Shown: piece by piece, positions 10,261 to 21,741 of the stretch
How positions within the stretch are numbered: position 1 is the first letter of the stretch
Layout: every line of letters starts with the position of its first letter
DNA from: Aquilaria yunnanensis
Taxonomy: Eukaryota > Streptophyta > Magnoliopsida > Malvales > Thymelaeaceae
Assembly (NCBI GenBank): GCA_039654915.1
Contig: CM077597.1
Span: forward strand, 31,346,001-31,410,000
Direction: 5' to 3'
Length of the DNA stretch: 64,000 nucleotides
Notes under the pieces: generated by a model
Databases searched by the model: none
What the model saw: only the letters and a program-made list of their open reading frames with translations
What the model was told of the DNA's origin: nothing
Translations under genes and position numbers: made by a program

Positions 10261-11888
10261 GAAGGCCCTACACATGATGGCATTTATGGCTTACTCCAAC
10301 CTTATGAAAATGATGTATCACAATATATGGTTGATGGGATTTGTGAGCCCATCATAGATGTTGATTTTGGGCATTCTAAAGCCCTTAGGGGTTGATGCAT
10401 TATTGATCTCATCAATGAACGATTGGATCCACATATAGTTGATGTCTACCATAGGCCCTTAATTTTCTAAAGGGGTGTTGACTACCATTAATCACTCCAC
10501 CATTTGTGATCTAGCTTCTTAAGGATTGGGTTGATGTCACTTGCTTTTAGTTTATTTGATTGGGTGTTGGATGCCTGCGGCAGATCCCTAGGTAAAGGCA
10601 TACTTGTGTCCTCTGGAGCAAAACAATTATTGACTTGCTCTTTTAAGCCCAAGGTAGGGCCCTCTTGACCTTCTATTGTATGGTGGCTTTTAATTGCTCA
10701 AAGAGGGCATATGCTAGAGAGCTTGGAATTTGCCATCATCAAGCACAGCAACGCCCTTGCCCTTCTTTAAATTTCGAGGAGGTAATGGAGGTTTGCCACC
10801 AGCAACTTTCTGTTCAGCCTCTTAGCTATAAAAAGGCCTTACCTAGGGATTTTGACCATCATTAATGGCATTCTCATCATCAGATATATCTTGGTCATGT
10901 TGCAATCTCCTGGTGATTAGCATTGTCTTTTCTATAGATAGTTCCATATTGATAGCAAATCTATAGTGCTATCAACCAAACAATGTGGACCAGCCTCTAA
11001 ACTGTTACTACTAGTACAATGTGAGCCTAAGATCCTGCACTCAAAGACATTGCTAGGGTTTCCTGAACCTTGTGATGGTTAAGTCAACCTCTCTTAAATG
11101 GTGAGAAAGCAATAAAAATTAGGGTTTTCTAAACATACCTTGAAGCATTATAAGGGTCCTCTTTTATGGTGCTGGAAGGGATCCATTTCTATTAATTAGT
11201 CTAATGAATGTAGGATTTCCTTTTCATGTAGGAGTTTCTTTTTTTTTTTTCTACATAGGCGTCAACTTACTGGGCTATACAATTGGTGAATTGGGGTCCT
11301 ATGGGACTGTTCTAGGTAGTTTGGGCCCTAGTATTGGGCCTTAGGCCTTGTTTGGTATCAATACCCAAAGTAGACATCAAACTATAGTCTTCATGTACTA
11401 AACTTAACATAGTTTAATAATGGATGATAACTTCCTTGTGTTTTTAATTCATCACATGATTGGAAGACAATTAACTTAAAACATAATACAATAAATGTTG
11501 ATATAAACAATTTTTACAATTCAATCATAAGAAATTTCATATGTACAAATTTACCGTAGACTCACATTAAAATAATTTGAATTACAACCCTTTTCTTATG
11601 TATTAACTATGTTTCGTGATGTCTTTCCTATTGAGTCTTTGCATTTTCTCTACTAAACTTATGATAGTATCAATTGTAAGATTAGTGTCATACACTTAAT
11701 TTTTAGGATTCAAACCCAAGTTTACACACTTCAAGGATTTAAAGGATTACTTTTAACCACCCTTAAGCTTAGTTTGGCATTTACCCTAACAAAATTGCAA
11801 ACTTAAAAAATCAATTATGTAAGCTCTACAAATTTATGGTAGCTTATTACCCACCCTGGAGTACACATGCCTTTGCTAGTGTTCGAGG
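10261..11888. other. Intergenic, weak traces of old coding sequence
   Basis: No intact gene is seen. On the minus strand about 10500-10900 one frame shows protein-like composition (a Pro/Lys-rich stretch KPPLPPRNLKKGKG near 10790 and PEDTSMPLPRDLPQ near 10580) broken by several stops. It could be a decayed gene or transposon exon, but I do not recognise it. The rest is AT-rich with no clear feature. Confidence 0.3.
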
Positions 11889-12738
11889 CAGAGGTGCAAA
11901 GGGCTCGAGCTCGGTGCCTTAACTTATTAGTACCACTTGGGCTTGAGCTCGAATTACTCAAGCTTAGATTTTGAGGCTCGAGCTTGGCTAAAAGAGGGCA
12001 TGAGCCTAGCCCTTAAGCTTGCTAGGCTCGAAGTTACAATTACGACCCAATTGTACGAATTAAACACTTGAGCCTAATATGACAAAAACACATTTTTTAA
12101 GACCAAACTTGTAATTATGCCTAAAGCTTTGTCAAACTAAAACAAAAAACCAAACTGGAGATTTGGCAAGTAATGAATCCAACTTCTTTGCACTGGTGAA
12201 TTACCCCTAAGAAGCAGTGATGGCTTCAATGATGAACGATACATCGCTTCATAATCTTTTGGTTGACGCCAACAATTTTGGACCTTCAATAGATTCAAAT
12301 TTAGAGAACAATTAGTGGTGTTGGGGCAAAGATGGAGGAGATGATGAGGATGGTGGTGGATGAGAGGAGGAATTGCAAGGTAGGGCCAAGGCCGGTGGTG
12401 GTAAAGGTAGAAAAGGTTAGGGATTAGGGAGACGCGAGTTAATGAATGATGGCAATAAAGGAGTGATGCAATGATGGAGCCAAGTTTAAGCAACAGTGGG
12501 GGAGCACAAGAAAAGGAGGGTAAGTGTGCTTTTAGGTTGGGCTCACTTGGGGCTTATAGATTTATGAAAATTGGGCTTGGTTAGGGATAATATTTAAAGG
12601 CCTGATTGAGCTCAATAAAAATTAGGGTTGAGCCTCACAAGGCCCAGGCTTTACTCATTTAAGAACCGAGTCCAAAAATAAAAGCTCGAACTCAATAAAG
12701 CTCGAGCTCGATAGAAGCCCTACTTACTTACATCCCTT
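11889..12738. mobile_element. Non-autonomous hAT-like element, 850 bp
   Basis: The ends are related inverted repeats: CAGAGGTGCAAAG on the left, and CATCCCTT on the right (AAGGGATGTAAG on the other strand). They are flanked by 8-bp direct repeats differing at one base: GTTCGAGG (11881-11888) and GTTAGAGG (12739-12746). Both subterminal regions are packed with GCTCGAGCTCG-type motifs, typical of hAT transposase-binding regions. The minus-strand open frame inside (12137-12493) looks accidental. Confidence 0.65.
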
Positions 12739-12746
12739 GTTAGAGG

Positions 12747-14171
12747 TGTATCTTTTAATCCTACAAGGAGCATGCTCATCATTGACTCATTGGCAAAGTA
12801 ACCACCAAGTAATGGCAAAGTCAAATTGCTTTAGCGCCAATTTCTTTGAGGTATTTCATACTTAATGGATTGAGCAGTAACATACTAGTCCCCAAGCACG
12901 TTAGACTTTTGGCTCAGACCAATTTGTTTTAACTTAACTTAATTTAAAATGATTTATTTTTATTTTTATATTTTTTTTATCTAAAACCACATTTATGTGA
13001 AAGTCAATATTATGCATATATAATAATCCATTTAAAAGTAAATTTTCATGATATTATTAAATTTTTATGATTTTTTTTTCTAATTTTAGGCACTAGAAAA
13101 GAAAATTTCATAAAAATTTAATTAGATTATAAAAATTGTATATTCAATGATTATTACACCTATGCAATAAATAATTTTAAATGAAGTTAACTTAATTTAA
13201 AATAAATTGACTCAAGTCAACAATAGCTCAACATCAATGGATGCTCTTCCAATACAACTTGAACCCTGGCCATGGCTCTCATAGCGGATCCCTCACCATT
13301 GAGCCTCATTGCGCCGACATCCTTTACCTACTAATTATTCTCTTTTGATCCTAAACGTTTATTAAACAAACTGTATTTACCTCTACCAAGTTTTGTGAGC
13401 AATTCCCACGTTTAAATTTATATCGCAACTTTTATACGAATCAACAAATTCCATCTAATGGAAGGCCTAAATGAAACATTCTCAATAAACTTAAATCCAA
13501 AACAGAATAATTTATAGGCCCGGGACAAAGCGAAATGCCAGGAATTGTCCCTAAAATTTACTCCAAATTTAGATATATCATATAGGTCGGAACAACTAAA
13601 GCATTGCCTTAATAATCAAAACCCTGATGTTGACGCCCAAAGCAGGTCTACTTCCCTTCTCAATCAAATTTGGATGCATCATATCTGACACAACTCAAGT
13701 ATTGTCCCTAATGGTCAAAGTTCCAGTGCTGTTATCCTATACCTATTGTTCAGCTGCTTGATCACTGCCTCCGATGTTCAAATATTAGATATTGTTATTC
13801 GAAATCTAAGGTTCATCATCCAAGAGGTAGGACGATCAAGTTTTGGTTCTTAGGGTCACATTTTCTGTGGCAATATAAGATCACTATGCTTCAGAGGATG
13901 GAAGGCCACAAGTCAGAAGAAACTCAAACTAGCTCTTGCCTTTTGCTTTCTGGACATAGAAACCTCATATTGAAGTAAATTAATTTGCAACTAGTGATCA
14001 CTTGTATCTATATATACTTCTAGTCTGCTGGACTTATGTGCATCAAGTTGTGGTCTAAAATAGGACACTGTCAGATGGCTATGGTCACTGCAGAGTTTCA
14101 ATGACCGCAATGTTTTCAGATCATTCACGTAAGTTGTGATCTAGAAAGGTGAAAAAACAATGGCAGAAACC
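12747..14171. other. Intergenic, AT-rich, nothing recognised
   Basis: Positions about 12900-13210 are very AT-rich. No coding frame, RNA gene or transposon end was recognised. It lies downstream of the Bmt5-like gene. Confidence 0.5.
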
Positions 14172-14837
14172 TAGAATCTTACAGAAGTCTGCACTTTTGA
14201 AGATGACAATAGCATCTCCACCCAGTTCATAAGAAGCACACCATTTCATAGAAGTGAAGATATCTCTGCCTAGCACATACTGCAAGCAAACCTGGATACA
14301 GGTTTCAGCTTGAACAATATACGTAGAGCAGAGCAGTCCCCGAGCAGGAAGGGATCGTCGGGGAGACTACCATGGGCTCTCTTGTTGTTATACCCAGTGT
14401 AGTCATCTCTGCTAAAAGGCACAATGTCATGCAAAACCAAACCAGTCTTTTCTGCTTTTCTCACCAGCTCCCATTTGTCATAAGGGTCACATTCCTTGTT
14501 GGTGACATGAATCTTACAGAAGTTAGCAATTTCAAAGATGACAATACCATCTCCACATGGTTTATAAGAAGCATACCATTTCATGCAAGTAAAGATGCCT
14601 CTACCTAGCATGTACTGCAAGCAAAGCTGGATACGGGTTTCAGCGTGAACATATATGTAGAGCAGTCCCCGAGCAGGAAGGGATCGTCGGGGAGACTGCC
14701 ATGGGCTCTCTTGTTGTTATACCCAGGGTAGTCATCTCTGCTAAAAGGCACAATGTCATGCAAAACCAAACCAATCTTTTCTGCTTTCCTCACCAGCTCC
14801 CATTTGTCGTAAGGGTCACCATCCTTGTTGGTGACAT
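14172..14837 (-). repeat. Tandem duplication of the terminal exon region, unit about 330-340 bp
   Basis: The segment from about 14511 to 14837 (end of the Bmt5-like gene plus downstream sequence) is repeated at about 14172-14510. Shared landmarks include the run starting GAGCAGTCCCCGAGCAGG (about 14333 and 14657) and the TACTGCAAGCAAA stretch (14278 and 14610). The copies differ by scattered substitutions and small indels. Confidence 0.85.
14270..14514 (-). pseudogene. Duplicated 3' end of the Bmt5-like gene
   Basis: The translation keeps the C-terminal part of the methyltransferase domain with few changes (DPYDKWELVRKAEKTGL, then NNKRAHGSLPDDPFLLGDCS) and ends in its own stop at 14270. It lacks the N-terminal half and has no promoter of its own. 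Homology begins exactly at an AG|ATTCATG point, so it could serve as an alternative last exon of the upstream gene. Otherwise it is a dead partial duplicate. Confidence 0.6.
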
Positions 14838-15466
14838 GAATCTCCCCGGATTGGTCCCTCAAGAGCGCCTTCGCATTCTCAAGGTAGCCCTTGAGCAGCT
14901 TCTTGTTCAACTGGATCTGGCAGAAGCTCCCTTCTCGGTAGAGGAAACCCACGTGAGGGAAGTTGAAGATGATCCGGTCGAACCTCTGAGTTGAGAGGAA
15001 GAAGTGCCTGCTCATTTCCTTGGCGTCCACTTCATACAACACCAAGCAGCCCCTCCCTTCTAACTCCCTCACGTTCCCAACTCCGTCTCTATACTTGCTA
15101 TCTATCACCTCTACATTTGTATATATATATTATCATACCAACACCATATTTAACAAATTGATTAATTTTCAATCGATTCACAGGTAACATGCCGTAATTA
15201 TAAACGATGTAGAGGGGGTAGACATGGGCAAGAGAAGAACCTTGGGAATCAAGAGAGGTGGCCACCATGTTGCGAGCGGTGCCGAAGGCTCTGGCGAGAG
15301 CGAGGGAGAAGGAGAAGTCGCCCTCCCCCACCAGCAATATCCGATGCTTCGACGAGTAATGCTTCTTCCACTTTTCCGGCGCCACCGTCGCTTGTTCATC
15401 TTCCGACTCCGATTCCGATTCCGATTCCGGTTCCGGTTCCTGCTCCGGGTTCTCTACTCGCCCCAT
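14605..15466 (-). CDS. Bmt5-like Rossmann-fold methyltransferase (25S rRNA uridine-N3 methyltransferase-like)
   Basis: The coding region has two exons, 15466-15241 and 15110-14605. The 130-bp intron (GT...AG) keeps the frame, giving about 243 residues. The N-terminus has an acidic Glu-Pro/Glu-Ser run encoded by a TCCGAT-type hexanucleotide repeat, then KHYSSKHRILLVGEGDFSF, the S-adenosylmethionine-binding loop of the Bmt5-like family (Pfam DUF2431). Exon 2 carries RFDRIIFNFPHVGF and the conserved segment DPYDKWELVRKAEKIGL. Yeast Bmt5 methylates 25S rRNA at a uridine N3 position; plants have many paralogues whose substrates are mostly unknown. No stop or frameshift is seen. Its last exon is tandemly duplicated just downstream. 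Confidence 0.8.
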
Positions 15467-15598
15467 TCGCTTTTGACTGGTGTCGCCACTAGTCTACAGT
15501 CTTACTGTCTTTTGCTCCGCTTTCCCGGCTTTGTCCAATGTAACTGCTTTTTGGTAAACGACGCGCTTGACCCTTGGACACGTGCGACTCTTTCATAG

Positions 15599-15829
15599 AA
15601 TCGAATGCCATAAAATAAGTACAATTTAAATGTGTTATTGAATTTTTATTTAACTTATCAATTTATTAAAATTTTAAACTTTACGATATCTAAAATTTAA
15701 TATTAAAATATTTATTTTACAAAGTATATTTTTATAATTTTTATTTTTTTAGGTTGATTAAGTTAAAATTTTTTATATAAATAATTTTTTTAATACTTAG
15801 AAACGAATAAGAGAAGCAAGCTCACAAAT
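15599..15829. other. AT-rich 5' flank of the Bmt5-like gene
   Basis: About 230 bp of very AT-rich sequence between the Bmt5-like gene and the LINE remnant. No feature was recognised apart from candidate upstream regulatory sequence for the minus-strand gene. Confidence 0.35.
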
Positions 15830-16055
15830 TAGGGATAGAGTGTAAACAGCTGGCAGTTGGCTTATGCACCTTTAAGATGACTTGACGCTGAACCTTAATT
15901 AGAGAGATCCGTTGGAACAATTGAGCGAGAATCTGAATCACCCTAATCACATCCAACATTACAAGATGGGTAGATCAGTGATTTGTCACCTGGGAGAAAC
16001 AATGCAAGCAGTCAATTAGGATTATACAATTCAAGATATAATTAGCCGTAGTAAA
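15830..16055 (-). pseudogene. LINE ORF2 remnant, RNase H C-terminal part
   Basis: On the minus strand one frame reads like the second half of a plant L1-type RNase H (ILIDCLHCFSQVTNH, then LDVIRVIQILAQLFQRIS), with stops. It continues the fragment at 21742-22350; the hAT element between them split the domain. Confidence 0.55.
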
Positions 16056-16396
16056 AAGAGGTGGGCATTAGGTTGGGTCGACAATGATTGGGGCCAAACC
16101 CGGCCCAGCCTGAGAGGGGTAATGGTAATGGAGCGGGCTGATCATGGGCTTGGGGAGGAGGCGAGAAACTCGGGCCTAGAATAGCCCAAAGCTCCTAGGC
16201 CCAAGCATGGATCGGACTAGACTGATCGAGCCTACTGTTGGGCAACCACTGGGTATCCCAAAATTTGGGAAAAAAAAATTTTGCATTAAAGGCCCCCCAT
16301 CTCTAAATGGCTCTTTTGAGGCAAAAGTCACTTTTGCCATCCCAAGCCCTAAAATCGTTTTTTTGGGTATTTTAGGGAAACAAAATTTGGCTCTCC

Positions 16397-16404
16397 TATA
16401 AATA
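16397..16404 (+). promoter_or_regulatory. TATA box of the hAT transposase gene
   Basis: TATAAATA sits about 165 bp upstream of the first plausible ATG (16564), followed by a CT-rich leader. Its placement in the hAT 5' region supports the transposase reading. Confidence 0.5.
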
Positions 16405-17608
16405 GAGAAGCTCACATCCACTCTTCCTCACACTAACATTTACAATCTCTTTTTTACATCTCTAATTGTTTCCTCCATCTCATTTTTAGCTATCATAAAA
16501 TTTCTTTATCTCTACTTAATCTTATCTTAATCTCTACTTATTCTTTTTCACTCTTTTCCATCAATGCTATCAAGGAAGAATACTTCTAGTAGTCCAGCGG
16601 GTAGCTCCTCATCCCACACTTGAATGAGATCTTTTTTTTTTTGTTTATGACACAGTTGCCCCAAAAGAGTGGTCCATGTTCAAGAGATTAATGATGACGC
16701 CCATATTGATATGATGAATACCAATTTGGGGATTGAATAACAACTAGCCAATGACAACATTGAAGAGGTGGAGGTCAACCTAGCTACGGATTTGGATGGA
16801 GGTGGTAGGTCACAATTGACACCTCAAAGCCAACTTCCTGAGCAAACATTAGGTAGATTCGAGAAACTCTCATATCAGGTGTAGGAGCATTACGATGTCT
16901 TGTGTGAGGCAGATGCAAGGTTGGGAAAATGCAAACATTTGCGGTAAAAATTTTGTGCATAAACTCAACTCTGGGATGAGAACATTGAAATGCTATATGG
17001 AGAATGCTCATAAAGATCTTTGTCCTGGTGCCACTACTAGTTCCGATGGACAAACACAACTTATGGGTCTAAGGAGTACTATCGGACTATGTATTTCCAA
17101 AATTAACCAAAAAACATGTAAAGAAGGCATGATTAATTGGATGATGGTAACCGAGTGACCTTTGAAACAAGTTGAGGATCATCATTTAGAAAATTGGATT
17201 TCTGAACACTTAAACCCTACTTTTAAAAAGAGATCTAATAGTGCCACTATAAGATAAAGCTTCAAATTATTTAAAAGTGGGAAACTCAAATATTTTTCAT
17301 GTTTAGACCATTGTGTTTCATTTACTAGCTATATGTGGACATCTGGCCAAGATTACTATTGTGTTGCTACGCATTGGATTGATGATGTTTGGGTTATGCA
17401 AAAACATATTATTGCATTTAAGTGCATGGAATCTAATTATACTGGTTGGAATATCTGTTAGCGTACTTCAAAAACTCTTCAAAAATTTTATTGTATTGAC
17501 AAAATTTGGTACATTTCATTTGATAATACATCAAACAATGATTTCACTACATGAAATGAGTAGACATTTGAAACCATCTTTACAAGGAGCATTTTTCCAT
17601 ATCAAATG

Positions 17609-19024
17609 TGTTAGTGTTGTGCCCAAAAAGCGAATCATGAGATGATTGTATTTTTGCACATTGAGTCATGATATTTTATTGAGGCATTAATCCAGCAATT
17701 ATATTTGTTGTTTTGTTTCTGCGTAACCTAATAAACATAAATGTAACCCTAGAATAATGATATTCTTAAACGTCCCTAGTATAGTATTATTGTGGAGCGG
17801 GTTGCAATAATACATAATGACTAGCATATGTGGAGACTAATATGAGATATGTAGTCTACATATGGGTACAAGTTGGAGAACTTGTGTACTGGACCGACCC
17901 ACCATGAGAACACTTCATGGATCATTATATGAGTGTCATAAGTGATTCTCATAGTGATCATGGTATATGTAGTCCTTCGACCTAAGATCATCAAGGTTCC
18001 CTACATGTGAGTCACATACTTTGATACTTTCCTTTGTTGCTTGTAACTGAGTGAACTTGAAGGAGGTCATTGGGTATGTCACATATCATGCGAAGGGATT
18101 TGTATGATCAAGATGGGATTTGTCCCTCCTATGTAACGGGAGTGATATCTTCGGGCCCCTTGATATAGTGAGACTTAGAAAATGCATGGCCATGCTTGGA
18201 TGAGTTGATATACGATATCAATGTCATCAGCTTAAGTTAGTCTACTCGGTAATTAAGAAACCAAAGATTGGGTTGTACGAGAGTGACACATTCCATGTCT
18301 CGTGCTTAGTCTTGATATCTTGGATAAAGGGATAATGGCATATATCGGTGATGATCATAAAGGTTTAGTCGAATCACCGACAATCTTGTCACTTGGGTAG
18401 CAATGATGTGTTGCTAGACACCACTCACTGTTTATGATCATAAATGTGATTTATGATCATTGCCAACTTGGCAAGAGCCTATTGGGTCACACACATAGAG
18501 CTATTTGGATCATTAGAGTGCATGGGCTAATTATTTGGGTTATGGTTTCACTTTAATTTCGTATTAATAATGGGCATAAGAGTTGAGCCATTATTAAGCC
18601 CAAAATTAAAGCCTAATTGGATTAGGGCTTTGAAACCCATTAGGCCTAGAAGTTGAGTCTCACTATAAATACAACTTTTAGTGAGAAATTCGCAGGTCTC
18701 CTTACCCTAGCCTCCCAAAAGGACAGCCGCACTCTTCTTTTGCAATTCCTTGGAGGACACAAGCTAGCACTGCGAGCGCAAGAGAAACGCATCTGCTGGG
18801 ACATGGTGGAAGTGTGGTGATCCCGAGAGGCTCGTGTGGATACCATAGAGAGCCTGAACACGTCAACTGTTCAGGTTTTGTGATTCGACTCTACAGTTGA
18901 GTGAGAGATCTCAACCGAAAATTAGGTATGAAAATTTTTGAACACCCGGTTTACCCCATTTCACTTGGATCCTTGAGGGTTTCAGTTAAATTCCGCTGCG
19001 CTGTTTGGCTCCCGAAACCCAACA
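17609..19024 (+). repeat. Solo LTR of a Ty1/copia family, 1416 bp
   Basis: It begins TGTTAGTGTTGTGCCC and ends GAAACCCAACA. It aligns along its length with the reverse complement of the copia LTR at 42492-43922. Flanks AAATG (17604-17608) and AGATG (19025-19029) agree at four of five bases. With no internal region beside it, it is the product of LTR-LTR recombination. It sits inside the hAT transposase, whose reading resumes right after it. Confidence 0.85.
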
Positions 19025-19320
19025 AGATGCTTGTGCCATATTTTAAATTTGTGTATCCAATAAGGGCTACAACTGATGCAAATTGAAATTGTTCTTATTC
19101 GGTTTGTATTACATTATTTGAACTCAAGGCCCAAAATTAGTCATGAGTTCAAAACATTTTGCCTTGAAAATGGGATGAGTTTTTTTTCTAGGAAAATGTT
19201 TAAAATGGATTCTCCTACATGGTAGAGCTCAACTTATGAAATTTTGATAGATGCATATCTGTATGCATCTTTATTAACAATTTTTATAAATTTGAAAATG
19301 GGGTTTTGAATTGCTTACTT

Positions 19321-20486
19321 GAGGAGTAAAATTTATATAAGTTCCTCTAACTATATTGGTCATCCCAATGTGGTCCCTTAGCTCGACTAGTGTCATCTTA
19401 AAGCCCTTTAACTCATATATCATGTCCCATCTAAATCTTTTTTGTCAGTTTCTCTATTATCTTGGATGAAAGTTGCTTATGTGGCATTTTCAAACCTCTT
19501 TATGGGCCCTACACTGCCATATGGCATCTATCACAAAAATAAGTGACTATACTGAAAGAACAAGAAATTTTTTGCTAAATTTGACATAAACACATAATTT
19601 TAAGGACTTAAAACACATATATTTAGCCCAAATTTCATCTTTTCTCCAAATCTTCTTATCCCCAAAATTGTAACAAGCTTCTGATTATACCCAACATTCC
19701 TAGAAATCAAGAAACCTATTTCAGAAATCTTTGAAGAATGGGTGAATTGAATCAAGAAATAGCACTCGAAATCAGAGGAATCATAGAGCCATAGTCGAAA
19801 ACGAAACAATCATAAAGCATTATAGCCGAAGGTCTTAAATCGAGGATTGACAATCGACCTGCCTTCTCCACCTATAGAAGACATAGAGACTGCAAAGATA
19901 GGAGCTGTTCTTCAGGAGGAAGAAGGAGAACTCAATGTACTGGTTCTTGAAGATGAATGGCAAACATAATTGGTGGAGTCAAAGAGTATGTTGGCGAAGG
20001 AACGGCAAAAGACGTGAAGCCGAAATGGGTGGTGTTATTCAGGGTGAAAATGAAATAGAAATTAGAGCTAGATAGAACATGAACGGTATTGGTAGAGGAC
20101 AACAGATGAGTTCTCAATGAGGTGGTGTGAGGAAGAGAAGATGAAGGTTGGTTTTGGGGAAGAAAATGAATTGGGTTAATTTGCATTTCACGTCCTTAAA
20201 TTTAGGTGTTTAAGTCAAATTTAACCAAATGTTTGTTGTTTTTCCAAAATAGTCATTTATTTTTGTGGTAGAGGAAGCCACGTGGTAGTGTGAGGTCCAA
20301 GAAAGGGTATAGAAGTATCATATATGCAACTTTCATTTAAGATAATGGGGAAACTGACAGAAGGAACTTTGATAAGACATGATATATGAGTTAGAGCACT
20401 TTAAGATAAGATCAATTGAGGTAAGAGACCATATTAAGATGGCCATTATAGTTAGGGGACCATATATGGATTTTAGCCATTACCCT
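19321..20486. mobile_element. Foldback/MULE-like non-autonomous element with long inverted repeats
   Basis: About 140-170 bp at the two ends are inverted repeats. Left landmarks are CTAACTATATTGGTCATC and AACTCATATATCATGTC; the right end carries the same on the opposite strand. About 0.8 kb lies between them with no convincing gene. Long inverted repeats suggest a Mutator-like non-autonomous element. I could not find a clean target duplication, so the borders are approximate. Confidence 0.55.
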
Positions 20487-21741
20487 AAACATGTGGGACA
20501 ATTGTTCAAACCAAGTAAGTTGCTAAAGTATTTCTCAAAGCAACTAATTTCTTTTCTGGTGTTTACTACACCACTACACATTAGGTTTTGGTGTCTTTTG
20601 TAAACATCGTGTACATTTTCCACTAATGCAAAGATGATGCATTTTTGAAAACTACTGTTGAAGTCATAAGATTTAAATGGTTTCAGTATAAATTTGAAAA
20701 TATCCCTCTAATCGATGTACTTGCATCTACACTTGACCTGTTTGTAAAAATATTGGGTATGGTTTAGTTACTTGAGGCATGCTAAACATGGATATATTAA
20801 TGTGCTTGCTATTACTATTACTACTAACAACCATTTGCATGAGTTGTATGAATTATATTCTATTTGGTGTTCAGATAAGATAAGATCTGAAATACCTTAG
20901 ACATGTGGTGCTTCATCACTGGCCTTATCATCACTGCTCAACCCCACCTTGCAAATCTGAAAATGTCTCCATCTAGTAGCCTCAAGTGTGGCTGAAGTTG
21001 ATGACTACCTCTCCACCTTATTTGAGCCAAGTGCTTTTGAGATATTGGAATGGTGGAAAACTAGAAGGGACAGATTTCTGATCTTGTCCATCATTACTAG
21101 GAGATTCTAGCTATATTGGTCCCAACCATAACTTTTAAGTTTACTTTTAGTGGAAGCAAACAGGTGATATTAGAGAAATGGGAAAGGCTGACACCTAAAG
21201 GAGTAGAGGTCTATGTTTGCAATCATGATTGGAGAATTGGTTAAATACAAAAGCAAGGCCAGAATAGTTTTGATTATGAGATACTATCCAATGACAAGGC
21301 ATGATTTCCTCCCTTAGTTTTCCTTATACAGTCTTAGCTTGAATTTTATTTGAATATGCTGTTAAGCACAAATTTTAGGTTGTTCTACTTTTCTTACTTG
21401 ATTTTCTTTTGAACTTTTTTGCCATTTTTTGGTGCGAGGCAAATTTTGATTATTGTAAATGCCATTAGGCTTTTAAATTAATAAAATTTACATTGATGGT
21501 TGTGTTTTCTTCTTAAAAAATACTTATGAAAATTAACTACAATATTTTTTCTGGTTATTTTATATTTTATTTAAAAAAATAAAAAAAAGCTTAAGCTTGT
21601 CCTAGGACTGCATTAGCCTGGTACAGGCCTGGGTCGAGCCCCGACCCAGCCCTAGCCTACCTTTATTTGAGCCATGCATGACCAAACAATGCCCAGCCCA
21701 TGACGGGTCGGGTTGGCCCATCGTATATCTCTAGTAGTAGC

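Larger units (their letters stand above)
16564..21270 (+). pseudogene. hAT transposase, broken and interrupted
   Basis: Landmarks appear in family order across changing frames. A BED-type zinc finger lies near 16910-17010 (KCKH..., CGKNFVHKL, GMRTLKCYMENAH). The core segment is near 17310-17560 (FTSYMWTSGQDYYCVATH, IDDVWVMQKHI, SFDNTSNNDF). A CLCHILNLCIQ segment resumes right after the solo LTR (19030). DSPTW-SSTYEIL follows near 19210, FLKATNFFSGVYY near 20525, and the C-terminal dimerisation region near 20995-21240 (VDDYLSTLFEPSAFEILEWWK, later EKWERLTPKGVEVY). Stops and frameshifts are frequent. The family cuts and pastes the transposon. Confidence 0.75.
16056..21733 (+). mobile_element. 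hAT transposon, full length but degenerate, with two nested insertions
   Basis: The left end is AAGAGGTGGGC and the right end ATATCTCTA (TAGAGATAT on the other strand), related to the hAT terminal TAGAGGTGGGC. The flanks GTAGTAAA (16048-16055) and GTAGTAGC (21734-21741) agree at six of eight bases, an eroded 8-bp duplication. Subterminal regions are rich in GGGTCG/GGCCCA motifs. Inside is a plus-strand transposase pseudogene (BED finger to dimerisation domain). A solo copia LTR (17609-19024) and a foldback element (about 19321-20486) inserted later, so the unbroken element was about 3.1 kb. Confidence 0.75.

Noticed and set aside
11337..11790. GGCCTTGTTTGG motif suggesting a Tourist-type MITE
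   Set aside because: No inverted partner was found; the only similar motif nearby (about 11765) is in direct orientation.
12137..12493. 118-codon His/Leu/Pro-rich minus-strand frame
   Set aside because: It lies inside a non-autonomous hAT element; its composition looks like antisense of a low-complexity GGTGGTGG stretch.
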